DNA from: Thalassotalea sp.
GTDB taxonomy: Bacteria; Pseudomonadota; Gammaproteobacteria; Enterobacterales; Alteromonadaceae
Length of the DNA stretch: 64,000 nucleotides
Direction: 5' to 3'
Assembly (NCBI GenBank): GCA_022448425.1
Contig: JAKVCY010000114.1
Coordinates: 1 to 64,000 of the forward strand
The position numbers and the translations under genes were made by a program. Of this stretch, positions 24,162 to 32,612 are shown in pieces. Below the pieces are notes generated by a model. The model saw only the letters and a list, made by a program, of their open reading frames with translations, ran no database searches and was not told the origin of the DNA. Each line of letters starts with the position of its first letter. The stretch's first letter is position 1.

Positions 24162-25313
24162 ATGTTTAATTTTACTTACGCTAACAACACAGTTATCCAT
24201 TTTGGCACTGAGCAAATCGCTAAACTAAAAAGTGCTATTACTAAAGGCCAAAAAGTACTACTTGCCTACGGTGGTGGCAGCATTAAAAATAACGGGGTGT
24301 ATCAACAAGTCCTAGATGCACTAAGCAAACATGAGGTTGTTGAATTTTCGGGTATAGAGCCAAATCCAAGTTATGAAACCACCATGAAAGCCGTCGAGTT
24401 AGTTAAAAAGGAGAGTGTTGACTTTATTCTCGCCGTAGGTGGCGGCTCAGTAATCGACGGTTGTAAGTTTATAGCTGCTGCAGCGAAATTCGATGGAGAA
24501 CCCTGGGATATATTGGCGAAGAACGCACCAGTGAAAGATGCCGTCCCATTGGGTGTTGTACTCACTTTGCCAGCGACAGGCTCTGAATCCAATAGCTTTG
24601 CGGTTGTATCAAAGCTCGCAACCAAAGATAAATTTGCATTCGGTTCACCCAAGGTTCAACCGCTGTTTGCCGTTCTCGATCCGAGCGTTATGGCGTCGCT
24701 ACCAGAACGCCAGCTCACCAATGGCATCGTCGACGCTTATGTTCATATCATGGAGCAATACCTTACCTACGATGTTAATGCAAAAGTGCAAGATAGATTT
24801 GCTGAAGGCCTGTTACTCACACTCATAGAGGAAGGCCCTAAGGTGTTCGACAATGCAGATAACGAAATACGCGCCAATATCATGTGGAGTGCGACAATGG
24901 CATTGAATGGCCTTATAGGTGTTGGTGTACCGCAAGATTGGTCGACGCATGGTATTGGACATGAAATTACCGCGCTGTATGGTTTAGATCATGCACAAAC
25001 ACTAGCGATTATATTGCCACGTATGATGTGGGAAATGCGCGCCGAAAAACAAGACAAGCTGCTTCAGTATGCAGAACGCGTATGGCAGATTACCGATGGT
25101 GATAATGAACAGTGTATTAAGCTTGCCATAGAAAAGACAGAAGCGTTTTTCCGCAGTGTAAAAATGGGCACACGCTTCTCAGACTATCAGTTGGGATATG
25201 AGGTAGTGGAACCACTTGTAGCTCAGCTAGAGCGTCACCAGCAAGTAGCAATGGGGGAAACGAAAGCCGTTACTTTGCCTCGCAGCCGTTCAATTATCAC
25301 TGAAAGCCTATAA
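24162..25313 (+). CDS. yqhD: NADPH-dependent aldehyde reductase, YqhD-like
   Basis: A 383-aa iron-containing-type alcohol dehydrogenase of the YqhD branch, which reduces short aldehydes (methylglyoxal, acrolein, lipid-peroxidation products) with NADPH. Marks: YGGGSIKNNGVY and AVGGGSVIDGCKFIA in the cofactor half, LPATGSESNSFAVVS, and metal-site residues in DAYVHIMEQY and WSTHGIGHEITALYGLDHA. Length matches E. coli YqhD (387 aa). A strong terminator follows. No adjacent yqhC-type regulator. Confidence 0.88.
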   Translation: MFNFTYANNTVIHFGTEQIAKLKSAITKGQKVLLAYGGGSIKNNGVYQQVLDALSKHEVVEFSGIEPNPSYETTMKAVELVKKESVDFILAVGGGSVIDGCKFIAAAAKFDGEPWDILAKNAPVKDAVPLGVVLTLPATGSESNSFAVVSKLATKDKFAFGSPKVQPLFAVLDPSVMASLPERQLTNGIVDAYVHIMEQYLTYDVNAKVQDRFAEGLLLTLIEEGPKVFDNADNEIRANIMWSATMALNGLIGVGVPQDWSTHGIGHEITALYGLDHAQTLAIILPRMMWEMRAEKQDKLLQYAERVWQITDGDNEQCIKLAIEKTEAFFRSVKMGTRFSDYQLGYEVVEPLVAQLERHQQVAMGETKAVTLPRSRSIITESL

Positions 25314-25342
25314 ATAAGAAGGCATGTTGCCGAATACCATTA

Positions 25343-25383
25343 AAAAAGGGCTTTTTGCATTTAAATACCAAGAGCCCTTTTTG
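25343..25383. terminator. Terminator after yqhD
   Basis: AAAAAGGGCT and AGCCCTTTTT form the stem around a ~20-nt loop with T-runs on both strands, between convergent yqhD and argO. Confidence 0.75.
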
Positions 25384-25431
25384 TTCATATTGCTATTATT
25401 CGTTTAAGCCCCTTGAAATCAAACAATGTGG

Positions 25432-26040
25432 TTAAAGCAAGTTAACGACTAACGATACCGCGATTGACCACATGATAACGGCAACAAAAAGATTGATCCC
25501 CTGCTGAACTTTACCTTTGCTCAACCAAGGTGACATTTTTGCGGCTGCCAGCGCTAAGCTATAAAACCAGGTTAGCGATGCCATTAATATTCCCAGCCAA
25601 AACCACCACTTTTCACTACCTTGATACTGTCCGCTAATACTGCCAATTATGACCACGGTATCTAAATAAACATGTGGGTTTAGTAAGGTAACCGCGAGTG
25701 TTGTAAATAACACAGCCTTCCGAGTACTTGGCGCACTAGATTCAGCGATGCTTCCTATCGAGGACTTGAGAAACTCATTAAAGAAAATGGCACCATAAAC
25801 AGTTAGGAATAAAATGCCTGCAATCGTTAAAGCATAATAAGCAATGTCATTACTCGCAACTAAAGCTCCTCCACCAAAGACGCCCAATGTCATCAAAGTA
25901 AAATCACAAATGACGCAAATTGTCGCTACCATTAGGTGATAGTTCTTTTTGATCGACTGCGTCAATATATAAGAGTTTTGTGCACCGATAGGTATTATCA
26001 TGCCGGCTCCGATTAAAAAGCCCTTCGCCATTGTCAGCAT
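25432..26040 (-). CDS. argO: LysE/ArgO-family amino-acid exporter
   Basis: A 202-aa inner-membrane exporter with five or six helices and the LysE/ArgO signature GFLIGAGMIIPIGAQNSYIL near the N-terminus, plus LLNPHVYLDTVVIIGS. ArgO exports arginine (and canavanine) and is induced by ArgP. The neighbouring divergent gene encodes an ArgP-like LysR regulator, as in E. coli relatives, which supports this call over a general LysE. Confidence 0.88.
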   Translation of the reverse strand: MLTMAKGFLIGAGMIIPIGAQNSYILTQSIKKNYHLMVATICVICDFTLMTLGVFGGGALVASNDIAYYALTIAGILFLTVYGAIFFNEFLKSSIGSIAESSAPSTRKAVLFTTLAVTLLNPHVYLDTVVIIGSISGQYQGSEKWWFWLGILMASLTWFYSLALAAAKMSPWLSKGKVQQGINLFVAVIMWSIAVSLVVNLL

Positions 26041-26293
26041 TTACCTCTCCTAATTACAAATAATACCAATTACATTAAGTTGGTATTTAACCTAGCCATT
26101 CTCGAATGCTCAACAATTTATCCACTTGTCATTTAGAAGTAAAATTAATAAATTTAATATTTAATTAGCTAGACTAATGATAGGTATTAGGTATTAATGC
26201 GAAATGAAGAAGTACTAATGTGTGTGAAAGAATGTTAGTGAGTAATTTTCCCGTAATGAAGAATAAGTTATTGAACTACCCTAAAAGCGGAAC
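26041..26293. promoter_or_regulatory. argO-argP divergent control region
   Basis: A 253-bp AT-rich gap between divergent argO and argP, where ArgP would be expected to bind. No exact operator could be delimited by eye. Confidence 0.5.
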
Positions 26294-27199
26294 ATGTATA
26301 TGCAAAATGTAGATTACAAGCTACTGTCAGCATTGAATGCCGTAATAACTGAACAGAGCTTTGAAAAGGCAGCAGACAAGTTAGCAATAACGCAATCTGC
26401 CGTGTCACAGCGGATTAAGCAATTAGAGTCGAGCTACGCTCAGCCTTTACTTATTCGTTCACAGCCAATTGAACTAACACCTCTTGGGGAAAAGTTGCTC
26501 AAGCATTTTAAACAAGTGGAATTACTTGAGTTTCAATTGCGCGAGGAGATCAGTCCGACTGAGCGAGCTTCAAGTTTGACAGTACCTATTGCGGTTAATG
26601 CAGATACTTTGGCTAGCTGGTTTATTCCCGCGATATCGCCGTTGTTAAAAACAACTGATATCACGTTAGATCTGCACCTCGCCAATGAAAAGAAAACGCA
26701 AATGCTGTTGAATAAGGGGGCTGTATTTGCAGCTATCTGCAGCAAAGCTAGAGCTATTTCTGGATGTAAGTCGACCTATCTGGGCAATTTACCCTATGTG
26801 CTCGTATCATCTCCAGACTTCGAACGGCGCTACTTCCCAAATGGATTAAACGCAGAAACGCTAGTAAATGCACCGGCTGTCGACTTTGATCCCAATGACA
26901 ATATGCACGCCAACTTCATTGAAGAGCATTTTAATGTGCAAGCGGGTCAGTATCCATGTCATCGTGTACGATCATCGGAAGCTTTTGTATTTTTAGCGCT
27001 AGAAGGTGCAGCTTATACATTGCTGCCGATTACCCAAGCGAAGCCACACTTAGCAGCTGGGACTTTAGTGAACTTACTACCTAAAGACCCCGTTGTGCAA
27101 AAGCTTTACTGGCATAGTTGGCACTTAGAACAAGGCATACATCGTGAGGTATCAACACGAATCATAAATTACGCATCAGAGCTATTGTCTGAGTACTAA
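26294..27199 (+). CDS. argP: LysR-family regulator ArgP
   Basis: A 301-aa LysR regulator of the ArgP/IciA type. HTH KAADKLAITQSAVSQRIKQL is followed by an effector domain with the family-typical NADTLASWFIPAISPLL. In E. coli ArgP activates argO when bound to arginine and responds to lysine. Its divergent position to argO agrees. Two start codons are possible (26294 and 26300). Confidence 0.88.
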   Translation: MYMQNVDYKLLSALNAVITEQSFEKAADKLAITQSAVSQRIKQLESSYAQPLLIRSQPIELTPLGEKLLKHFKQVELLEFQLREEISPTERASSLTVPIAVNADTLASWFIPAISPLLKTTDITLDLHLANEKKTQMLLNKGAVFAAICSKARAISGCKSTYLGNLPYVLVSSPDFERRYFPNGLNAETLVNAPAVDFDPNDNMHANFIEEHFNVQAGQYPCHRVRSSEAFVFLALEGAAYTLLPITQAKPHLAAGTLVNLLPKDPVVQKLYWHSWHLEQGIHREVSTRIINYASELLSEY

Positions 27200-27269
27200 G
27201 ACACGTTGACCTTACAGAGTTAGATTTTATCGAACTAATCCAGAGACGAAGCTCCCCGCTGGCGAGCAA

Positions 27270-27479
27270 CTATTGGCTCAATAAATAGTCCGTATGAGTT
27301 TTGACGGCCTCTATTCCGACGACATTGACAGAGCTGGCATTAGCTGTGACGTCAAGCTTGTGATATTTCAGTGCGAAAGACATTGCCTGGAGAGGACAAG
27401 ATGGTTGGCCATTGATATGAATTGATTTAGTACAATGATGCTTAATTTGGCGTATTGCATTAGGAGTCGAATATTCCAT
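27270..27479 (-). CDS. Possible small protein, 69 aa
   Basis: A 69-aa minus-strand ORF with a good ribosome-binding site (AAGGGAAAGGAA) before MEYSTPNAIRQIKHHC. It has two Cys and no signal peptide or membrane helix. No family recognised. It sits alone in a 590-bp gap; the ribosome-binding site is the main support. Confidence 0.4.
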   Translation of the reverse strand: MEYSTPNAIRQIKHHCTKSIHINGQPSCPLQAMSFALKYHKLDVTANASSVNVVGIEAVKTHTDYLLSQ

Positions 27480-27693
27480 TTCCTTTCCCTTAAACTTATA
27501 AAAACAACGTATTTAATTGTAGTACCGATAATTGAAGTAACAGTATTGTCGATAGCTTCTACATCGGTTTGTGTGTTGCTAGCTGGAACTCCTCAAGCTC
27601 ACCATCAAGGAACAAGCTTGAGTCAGACAAGCCCACACAGGCGTATGCAGGCCTAAGTATAGTAGAGTTTTCAAAAAACAACCTACAACTGCT
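27480..27693. other. Intergenic stretch without supported gene
   Basis: Lies between the possible 69-aa gene and the LiaF-like gene. It contains only an unconvincing 73-aa plus-strand ORF. Confidence 0.3.
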
Positions 27694-27738
27694 CATAAAA
27701 AAACCAGCGCCAAATCGTTAAATTCAGTTCGCTGGTTT
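27694..27738. terminator. Terminator after the LiaF-like gene
   Basis: AAACCAGCG and CGCTGGTTT pair around a ~20-nt loop; read on the minus strand the stem is followed by a T-run (AAAAAA on the plus strand). It serves the minus-strand LiaF-like gene. Confidence 0.7.
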
Positions 27739-27787
27739 TAATGCCAAACATCAACTTATTGAAAATTAGCCTTAGGCCATAGGAAGT

Positions 27788-28429
27788 TTAATTAAACATT
27801 CTCTTTAAACCGTCAGCAAACGCAACAAAGCGCTCTTTAAGTGATTGTTTAATCGAAATATCTACACCACTGAAAATCGCAAAACCTTCAATCACCAATG
27901 TAGGAGCATCGATGGTTGCCGATGTTTGACTGTCATTATCAACGCCGCCAAATATACAAAACACTTTGGAAACAATATTGACATTTTCAGGAACAAAAAT
28001 GTCATTGCCACTAAATAGGCTAAACACTTTTACCGTCGTAACTTTTTTCGTGAAGGTAGCATTAGTGAAGTCAATTTCGGTGCCAGAGAATGCACTCAAC
28101 ACTTTTAATTCGCCAGCAACTTTCCAAGCTCCTGAGCGTTTATTGCCACCAAACACGCTTACAACGCTATCTGTGCCCTGCTCACTGCTCGGCTCGAAAT
28201 TAAATGCCATGTTGTGCTTTTTAGATTCGACATAAGATTCATCTACATTTAATTTCAAATCTTCCGCTTGCTTAGCAATTTCTTCATTGTCTTGGCTCTC
28301 CATTGCAATATCTAAGCGACGCTCGAACGCTTCATATGATAGCTCACCATGACTGTAATTCATGATGAGTTGATCAATAACTTCATCGCGTACAGCTTGC
28401 GTAGGTCTGTCTTTCATTGCTACTGACAT
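27788..28429 (-). CDS. DUF1707 / LiaF-like C-terminal domain protein
   Basis: A 213-aa soluble protein. The N-terminal ~60 residues are a DUF1707/SHOCT-like segment (VRDEVIDQLIMNYSHGELSY, FERRLDIAM); the rest is the beta-solenoid of cell-wall-active antibiotic response proteins (LiaF C-terminal-like), with VVSVFGGNKRSG, KVFSLFSGNDIFVP and KVFCIFGGVDND. LiaF homologues sense envelope stress in Firmicutes; in proteobacteria the role is unproven. There is no membrane segment, so it probably acts in the cytoplasm. Confidence 0.78.
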   Translation of the reverse strand: MSVAMKDRPTQAVRDEVIDQLIMNYSHGELSYEAFERRLDIAMESQDNEEIAKQAEDLKLNVDESYVESKKHNMAFNFEPSSEQGTDSVVSVFGGNKRSGAWKVAGELKVLSAFSGTEIDFTNATFTKKVTTVKVFSLFSGNDIFVPENVNIVSKVFCIFGGVDNDSQTSATIDAPTLVIEGFAIFSGVDISIKQSLKERFVAFADGLKRMFN

Positions 28430-28622
28430 GTATATTTCCTTCTTGGCCTATTCGCCTTGTCAACACGACAACGCGTTCCCATTAACATTCCAGTAACGCA
28501 GCAATATTCAGACCTAAAATATAAACCCTTACAATTCATTAACTTAAAATATTTACCATGTTCAACGGTTGTTAGAAAGACAACACATTAGCGAAATCTA
28601 CTAAGTATTGGCTAAATCGCTT

Positions 28623-29312
28623 TTAACTTTTTGCCTTCAGCTTTAACGACATCAACTCTATTAGTCCCGCTTTAAATCGTGGAAATACATTTTCTAAAGG
28701 CTCGCCTTCTTGCTCTTCAATGCAAATAACGCCAATACCCAGATCGTTCGCACCATATTCGCCCAAGCTGCCAGGCGTAGGGTACCCGATATCTGGTTGT
28801 GCTTTATATCCAGATGCCTGGGCGAGAATTTCTGCTGCATGTTTAGCACTATCGCCAGAATAAACAATAGAAGGTTCCCAACTATGAAAGTGGATAATTA
28901 ACGTTGGTGGGATTTGCTCTATCAATTTCGCCAGCGCTTTTACTTCAGGTTCAGAGCCTGGTGAGGAGCCAGGAAAATATCGAGGAGCTTTGCATTCGTC
29001 ACTCCAACACATAGATGGGAAATTTCTATTTAAATCAACACCATTGCCGTTGGTTCGCTCATTGATATTGTAACCATCAGGGTTAATACAGGTAATAAGT
29101 ACCCAAGGTGCATTATATTGCTGGTTGTGCTCTATAAGCCACATTAGCCACTTTTCGGCCAGTTCTACACCTTCAGGTTCATCACCGTGGACACCACCAA
29201 TGAAAAGCAAAGGTCTTTCGGCAACAAGTTCAACAATTGGTTTACTGGCAAAAAGCGCAATGTTTTTCCCTTTTGCCGATGTGGCCCAGTTTGACTGTTG
29301 CCAATAACTCAT
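28623..29312 (-). CDS. M14-family zinc carboxypeptidase (MpaA-like)
   Basis: A 229-aa M14 peptidase. Zinc ligands are in GGVHGDEPEG (HxxE) and IIHFHSWEP (His); substrate/catalytic region NGNGVDLNRNFP; catalytic Glu probably in CIEEQEGEP. Size and motifs resemble MpaA, the murein tripeptide amidase that cleaves diaminopimelate from recycled murein peptides. No signal peptide, consistent with a cytoplasmic recycling enzyme. It lies downstream of the glycosyltransferase gene by 90 bp. Confidence 0.75.
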   Translation of the reverse strand: MSYWQQSNWATSAKGKNIALFASKPIVELVAERPLLFIGGVHGDEPEGVELAEKWLMWLIEHNQQYNAPWVLITCINPDGYNINERTNGNGVDLNRNFPSMCWSDECKAPRYFPGSSPGSEPEVKALAKLIEQIPPTLIIHFHSWEPSIVYSGDSAKHAAEILAQASGYKAQPDIGYPTPGSLGEYGANDLGIGVICIEEQEGEPLENVFPRFKAGLIELMSLKLKAKS

Positions 29313-29402
29313 GTGCTATCCATCCCCTTGAATTGTTTTACTTTAAATTTTTTAACTCTACCTTGGTTTACTCTTTATTAGCTTGAATTGGTCGGATTTA
29401 AT

Positions 29403-30542
29403 CTAGCCGTTGCGCCCTGCCACTTGTTCTATTAACTTTCGATAGTCAGGCTTTAGCATCTGCCATTGAAAGCTTGCTAGAGTTGGCGCCTTAGTTAGTC
29501 TGCCAACTTTCTTTTCCAAGTAATATTGTTCAATCAATGCGAGCACATTTTTCGCTGTTTCATTGTCCGATTCAGCCACTAAATAACAGAAACGTTTGTC
29601 GAAAATTTCCGGATAAGCTAGTTGATTCGGCACTAACGGGATACAACCTCTTTGCACCGCTTCCATCACTGAAATACCTTGAAAATCATGTTTAGCAGTA
29701 GACAGCACAATATCTGCGCTATTTAACAAACTTTGGTATTTTCCCTTGTCTTCAATATAGCCCCATGTCGACAAAGACACATCACTATTTGTTTTGTTTT
29801 TCTCTAACAACTCCCTTATTTCATCAAATATTTCAGGAGTATAACGAAAGCGCTGGCCCACAATATGAAGCTTTACAGGTAGGTTTCTAGCCAATAAGTG
29901 ACTAATTATTGCTTTTAGCAAATTCGGTCCCTTGTCGAATTCCCAGCGATGATTCCAGACAATAGAAAGAGGCTGCGCTGTATCGGGCTTATAGCTGCTC
30001 GCCTTGTTTGACAAAGATGCAATGTCTGGCAAAGGAACGTAGAGGCGTGAAGACTTGTCTTCGATGCTCTCTACTATTCCCCTTGGTACATTGTCCGGTA
30101 ACTTCTTGAGCAGGCTTCTAGCGCCGCTTAAAAAAGTTTGCCTATTAAACTCCGTATTAAAAACAACTTTGTTTGCCGCAAGCGCAGTATAAATTGACAA
30201 CATTTGAGGTTCAACAGGATTGAATTCTCGGCCTGACTGCGGATACGCAAATTGATTTTCATGGAAGTAGACTAAGCAAGGAATACTTGCCAATTCAGGT
30301 ACTAGACCTTTTAGCGCTGATAAATCAGTCATCGAGGTGCATATGATTAAATCGTAAGGTTGAATGAGTTTTTCTCGCTCAGACAAAGCCCACGATAAGC
30401 TATTGCCTCGCACTCGCCATGCAAAAAATCTGGCAGGCAAGGTCAGCACTGTCCATTGATGATCTGGCAGTGCACTAACTAAACCTTCTCGCCAATGTTG
30501 ATGGCTTACCGCGTCATATGCAGATAATAATAAGATCTTCAA
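29403..30542 (-). CDS. DUF3524 glycosyltransferase, tRNA-queuosine mannosyltransferase-like
   Basis: A 379-aa GT-B glycosyltransferase. The N-terminal DUF3524 domain (LLLSAYDAVSHQHWREGLVS, FHENQFAYPQ) is followed by a group-1 glycosyltransferase domain (IVWNHRWEFDKGP, ADIVLSTAKHDFQGISVMEA). The human relative GTDC1 is QTMAN, which adds mannose to queuosine in tRNA-Asp. Bacterial members are uncharacterised to my knowledge; a role in queuosine glycosylation is possible but inferred only from the family. It is in line with DUF5062 and DUF3565 genes, 12 bp after the former. Confidence 0.8.
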   Translation of the reverse strand: MKILLLSAYDAVSHQHWREGLVSALPDHQWTVLTLPARFFAWRVRGNSLSWALSEREKLIQPYDLIICTSMTDLSALKGLVPELASIPCLVYFHENQFAYPQSGREFNPVEPQMLSIYTALAANKVVFNTEFNRQTFLSGARSLLKKLPDNVPRGIVESIEDKSSRLYVPLPDIASLSNKASSYKPDTAQPLSIVWNHRWEFDKGPNLLKAIISHLLARNLPVKLHIVGQRFRYTPEIFDEIRELLEKNKTNSDVSLSTWGYIEDKGKYQSLLNSADIVLSTAKHDFQGISVMEAVQRGCIPLVPNQLAYPEIFDKRFCYLVAESDNETAKNVLALIEQYYLEKKVGRLTKAPTLASFQWQMLKPDYRKLIEQVAGRNG

Positions 30543-30554
30543 AATAAGTTGATT

Positions 30555-30815
30555 TTATTGGCGCAGAGGATGATTTTCCGGCAGTTGATGTTGAATCCAC
30601 TTTACCAATCGCTTTTTAATATTTAACAAATTTTCTTCAGTCTCTGGTAGCGGGATAACTAGCTTATCATTGACCAGTAACCGATAAATGCACTCTATTT
30701 TTACATCATGCGAATCGGTGGCGCTAAACGTTTGATACCCTCGGTTAGTCGCGTAAGCCTGTCCGACAGTGAGTGCCTTCTTCAACAACTCTTTCTCATG
30801 CTTTATTTTTTTCAT
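30555..30815 (-). CDS. DUF5062-family small protein
   Basis: An 86-aa helical protein (HEKELLKKALTVGQAYATNR; IKKRLVKWIQHQLPENHPLR) resembling DUF5062 of Vibrio and Alteromonadales, function unknown. It is 12 bp upstream of the DUF3524 glycosyltransferase on the same strand, probably in one operon. Confidence 0.7.
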   Translation of the reverse strand: MKKIKHEKELLKKALTVGQAYATNRGYQTFSATDSHDVKIECIYRLLVNDKLVIPLPETEENLLNIKKRLVKWIQHQLPENHPLRQ

Positions 30816-30871
30816 TTACTTATCCTTGACTGATATCTGAACCGCTGCTTGGCATATTACTTAGGCGAAAC

Positions 30872-31093
30872 CTACTCACCTTCGAGTGTTAACCAGTCTC
30901 TAGGTTGCTGTTGCAGACATTTAACGCAGCCCAACTTAAATCCTAACATTTGCTTGCGACCAACTTCGGTCACAACCCACGGGCGACTTACCCACGGAGG
31001 GTTATGCCGAACATGCTGGTTATGACCACACTCTAGCTTGGCTACCCAATGCCCATCTTCATCTAAATGATAACCGACAATAGCTAGTTTCAT
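30872..31093 (-). CDS. DUF3565-domain protein
   Basis: A 73-aa protein matching DUF3565: IVGYHLDEDGHWVAKLECGH, QHVRHNPPWVSRPWV and C-terminal GCVKCLQ. The Cys/His residues (CGHNQHVRH and CVKC) look like a zinc site. Function unknown. It heads the minus-strand run with DUF5062 and the glycosyltransferase. Confidence 0.85.
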   Translation of the reverse strand: MKLAIVGYHLDEDGHWVAKLECGHNQHVRHNPPWVSRPWVVTEVGRKQMLGFKLGCVKCLQQQPRDWLTLEGE

Positions 31094-31199
31094 AGGAAAT
31101 TTTTCACTACCTAATACATCGAGATATTGTTACCTTTGAACAATATTTTCGCAATTAAAGCTTCTAGAAAAGCAGCTAAAAGTAGGAATACCAAGCAAG

Positions 31200-31607
31200 A
31201 TGAGTTCGGACATAAATCATTCAGCACAAGGTGCGAAACCAAACACAGCTATCAATACTGATACAGGCTCAAAATTAGCCTCTGAAGCAAACTCAGAACG
31301 AGAGATAGAATGCCTAGAAAAGATGAAGCTTAACGAAATTGCGGCAATTCACTACCAATGGGTTGATGATATGGGGTGGCATAACAAAACACCGCTAGAG
31401 GCCCTAGCACTCGTGGCATCGGAAGTTGGCGAAGCCGTCAATGAATGTAGAGGCGAGCAACCAACCGAACACTTTGGTGAAGAGCTAGCTGACATTGTGC
31501 TGCGCGTTATCGATTTGGCTCATTGGCAAGGAGTCGATATTAACGCGGAGATCATCGCCAAAATCGCGAAGAACAAAGCTCGTGGCAACAGAGGCAGGTT
31601 AAAGTAA
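31200..31607 (+). CDS. MazG-like nucleotide pyrophosphohydrolase
   Basis: A 135-aa all-alpha NTP pyrophosphohydrolase of the MazG-like superfamily. Metal-binding motifs are SEVGEAVNE (ExxE) and EELADIVLRVID (ExxD); the C-terminal KNKARGNR is typical. Such enzymes hydrolyse nucleoside triphosphates to monophosphates, cleaning up non-canonical nucleotides. The first ~30 residues are low in conservation and a later start is possible. It is divergent from the DUF3565 gene. Confidence 0.78.
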   Translation: MSSDINHSAQGAKPNTAINTDTGSKLASEANSEREIECLEKMKLNEIAAIHYQWVDDMGWHNKTPLEALALVASEVGEAVNECRGEQPTEHFGEELADIVLRVIDLAHWQGVDINAEIIAKIAKNKARGNRGRLK

Positions 31608-31706
31608 ACTTAAACTACCAGCTACTCATCAGACCACATATTGCCATCTACTATGAATTTATTGGATAATCCCTAGTAACTGATTCTAGGCTACATTGAA
31701 TTTTTT

Positions 31707-32492
31707 ATGAAGCTACTCTCAAGCAAAACGTTAACGGACAACACCACGCTTTATGAATTAGCGGGCTACATTCAGTCAATTTACTTAGTTAAACAAGGCA
31801 ATCAGTTGATGTTGCTCGACGGGTGTTGTCGAGCAGACGTAGATTTGGTGACAGGCTTTATCACTGAAGAACTCGACTTGCCTACCTCAGCTTTGACACT
31901 CATTGTCGTTACTCATATGCACCCAGACCATGCAGGCGCTGCGCATAAATTACGTAAGATTACTGGTGCAAAGATAGCAAGTGCAAACGTTGACGGTCAT
32001 TGGTACAGTGGCCTAGATGGCAAACTAATGCACTTGACCGATATTGCGCTCGCAAACTGGGTTGGTCAGCGAAAAGGCAAAGCAAAAACAAATCTCTGGT
32101 ATAACCCTAAATTGTCTCCAGATTTCAAGCTTAATGACCAAGAGGCACTGCCAATATTTGGCGACTGGCAGGTATTATTTACCCAAGGTCATACCGATAG
32201 AGACATTTCTCTCTACCACCAACCAACTCATAAAGTATATGTCGCCGACCTGATGGTAACAGTCAAAGGGCGCTACATTCCGCCTTTCCCTTTGTTTTAT
32301 CCAAACCGATATAGAACATCGCTTGAGAGAATACGCACACTCTCACCAAGCTCGATAATTCTTGCTCACGGCGGCGAGGTACACCCGAGTGAAGGTGACT
32401 ATGAGCACGTGCTTGAGTTAGCACCTAAAGTGCCACTCACTCATTGGCGCTCAGTTAAGATAAAGCTTAAAAAGGTCTTATTCGGCAGGTAA
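31707..32492 (+). CDS. MBL-fold metallo-hydrolase
   Basis: A 261-aa metallo-beta-lactamase-fold hydrolase with the metal motif THMHPDHAG, a later His in TQGHTDRDISLY, Asp in VYVADLMV and His in LAHGGEVHP. No signal peptide. The substrate class (thioester, lactone or other) cannot be told. It follows the MazG-like gene by 99 bp. Confidence 0.82.
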   Translation: MKLLSSKTLTDNTTLYELAGYIQSIYLVKQGNQLMLLDGCCRADVDLVTGFITEELDLPTSALTLIVVTHMHPDHAGAAHKLRKITGAKIASANVDGHWYSGLDGKLMHLTDIALANWVGQRKGKAKTNLWYNPKLSPDFKLNDQEALPIFGDWQVLFTQGHTDRDISLYHQPTHKVYVADLMVTVKGRYIPPFPLFYPNRYRTSLERIRTLSPSSIILAHGGEVHPSEGDYEHVLELAPKVPLTHWRSVKIKLKKVLFGR

Positions 32493-32612
32493 TTGTTCTC
32501 CGCATACACGAAAACAATAACAGAGGTAGTAATTTCGAGTAGTAGTGCATTAAGCCTTCTGTTATTGCAGTATAAGTAAAAGGCACTATTTAGATTTGTA
32601 CCGAGGTAAGAA

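Noticed and set aside
27435-27656. 73-aa plus-strand ORF
   Set aside because: Overlaps the better-supported minus ORF's start and its ribosome-binding site; composition does not look protein-like.
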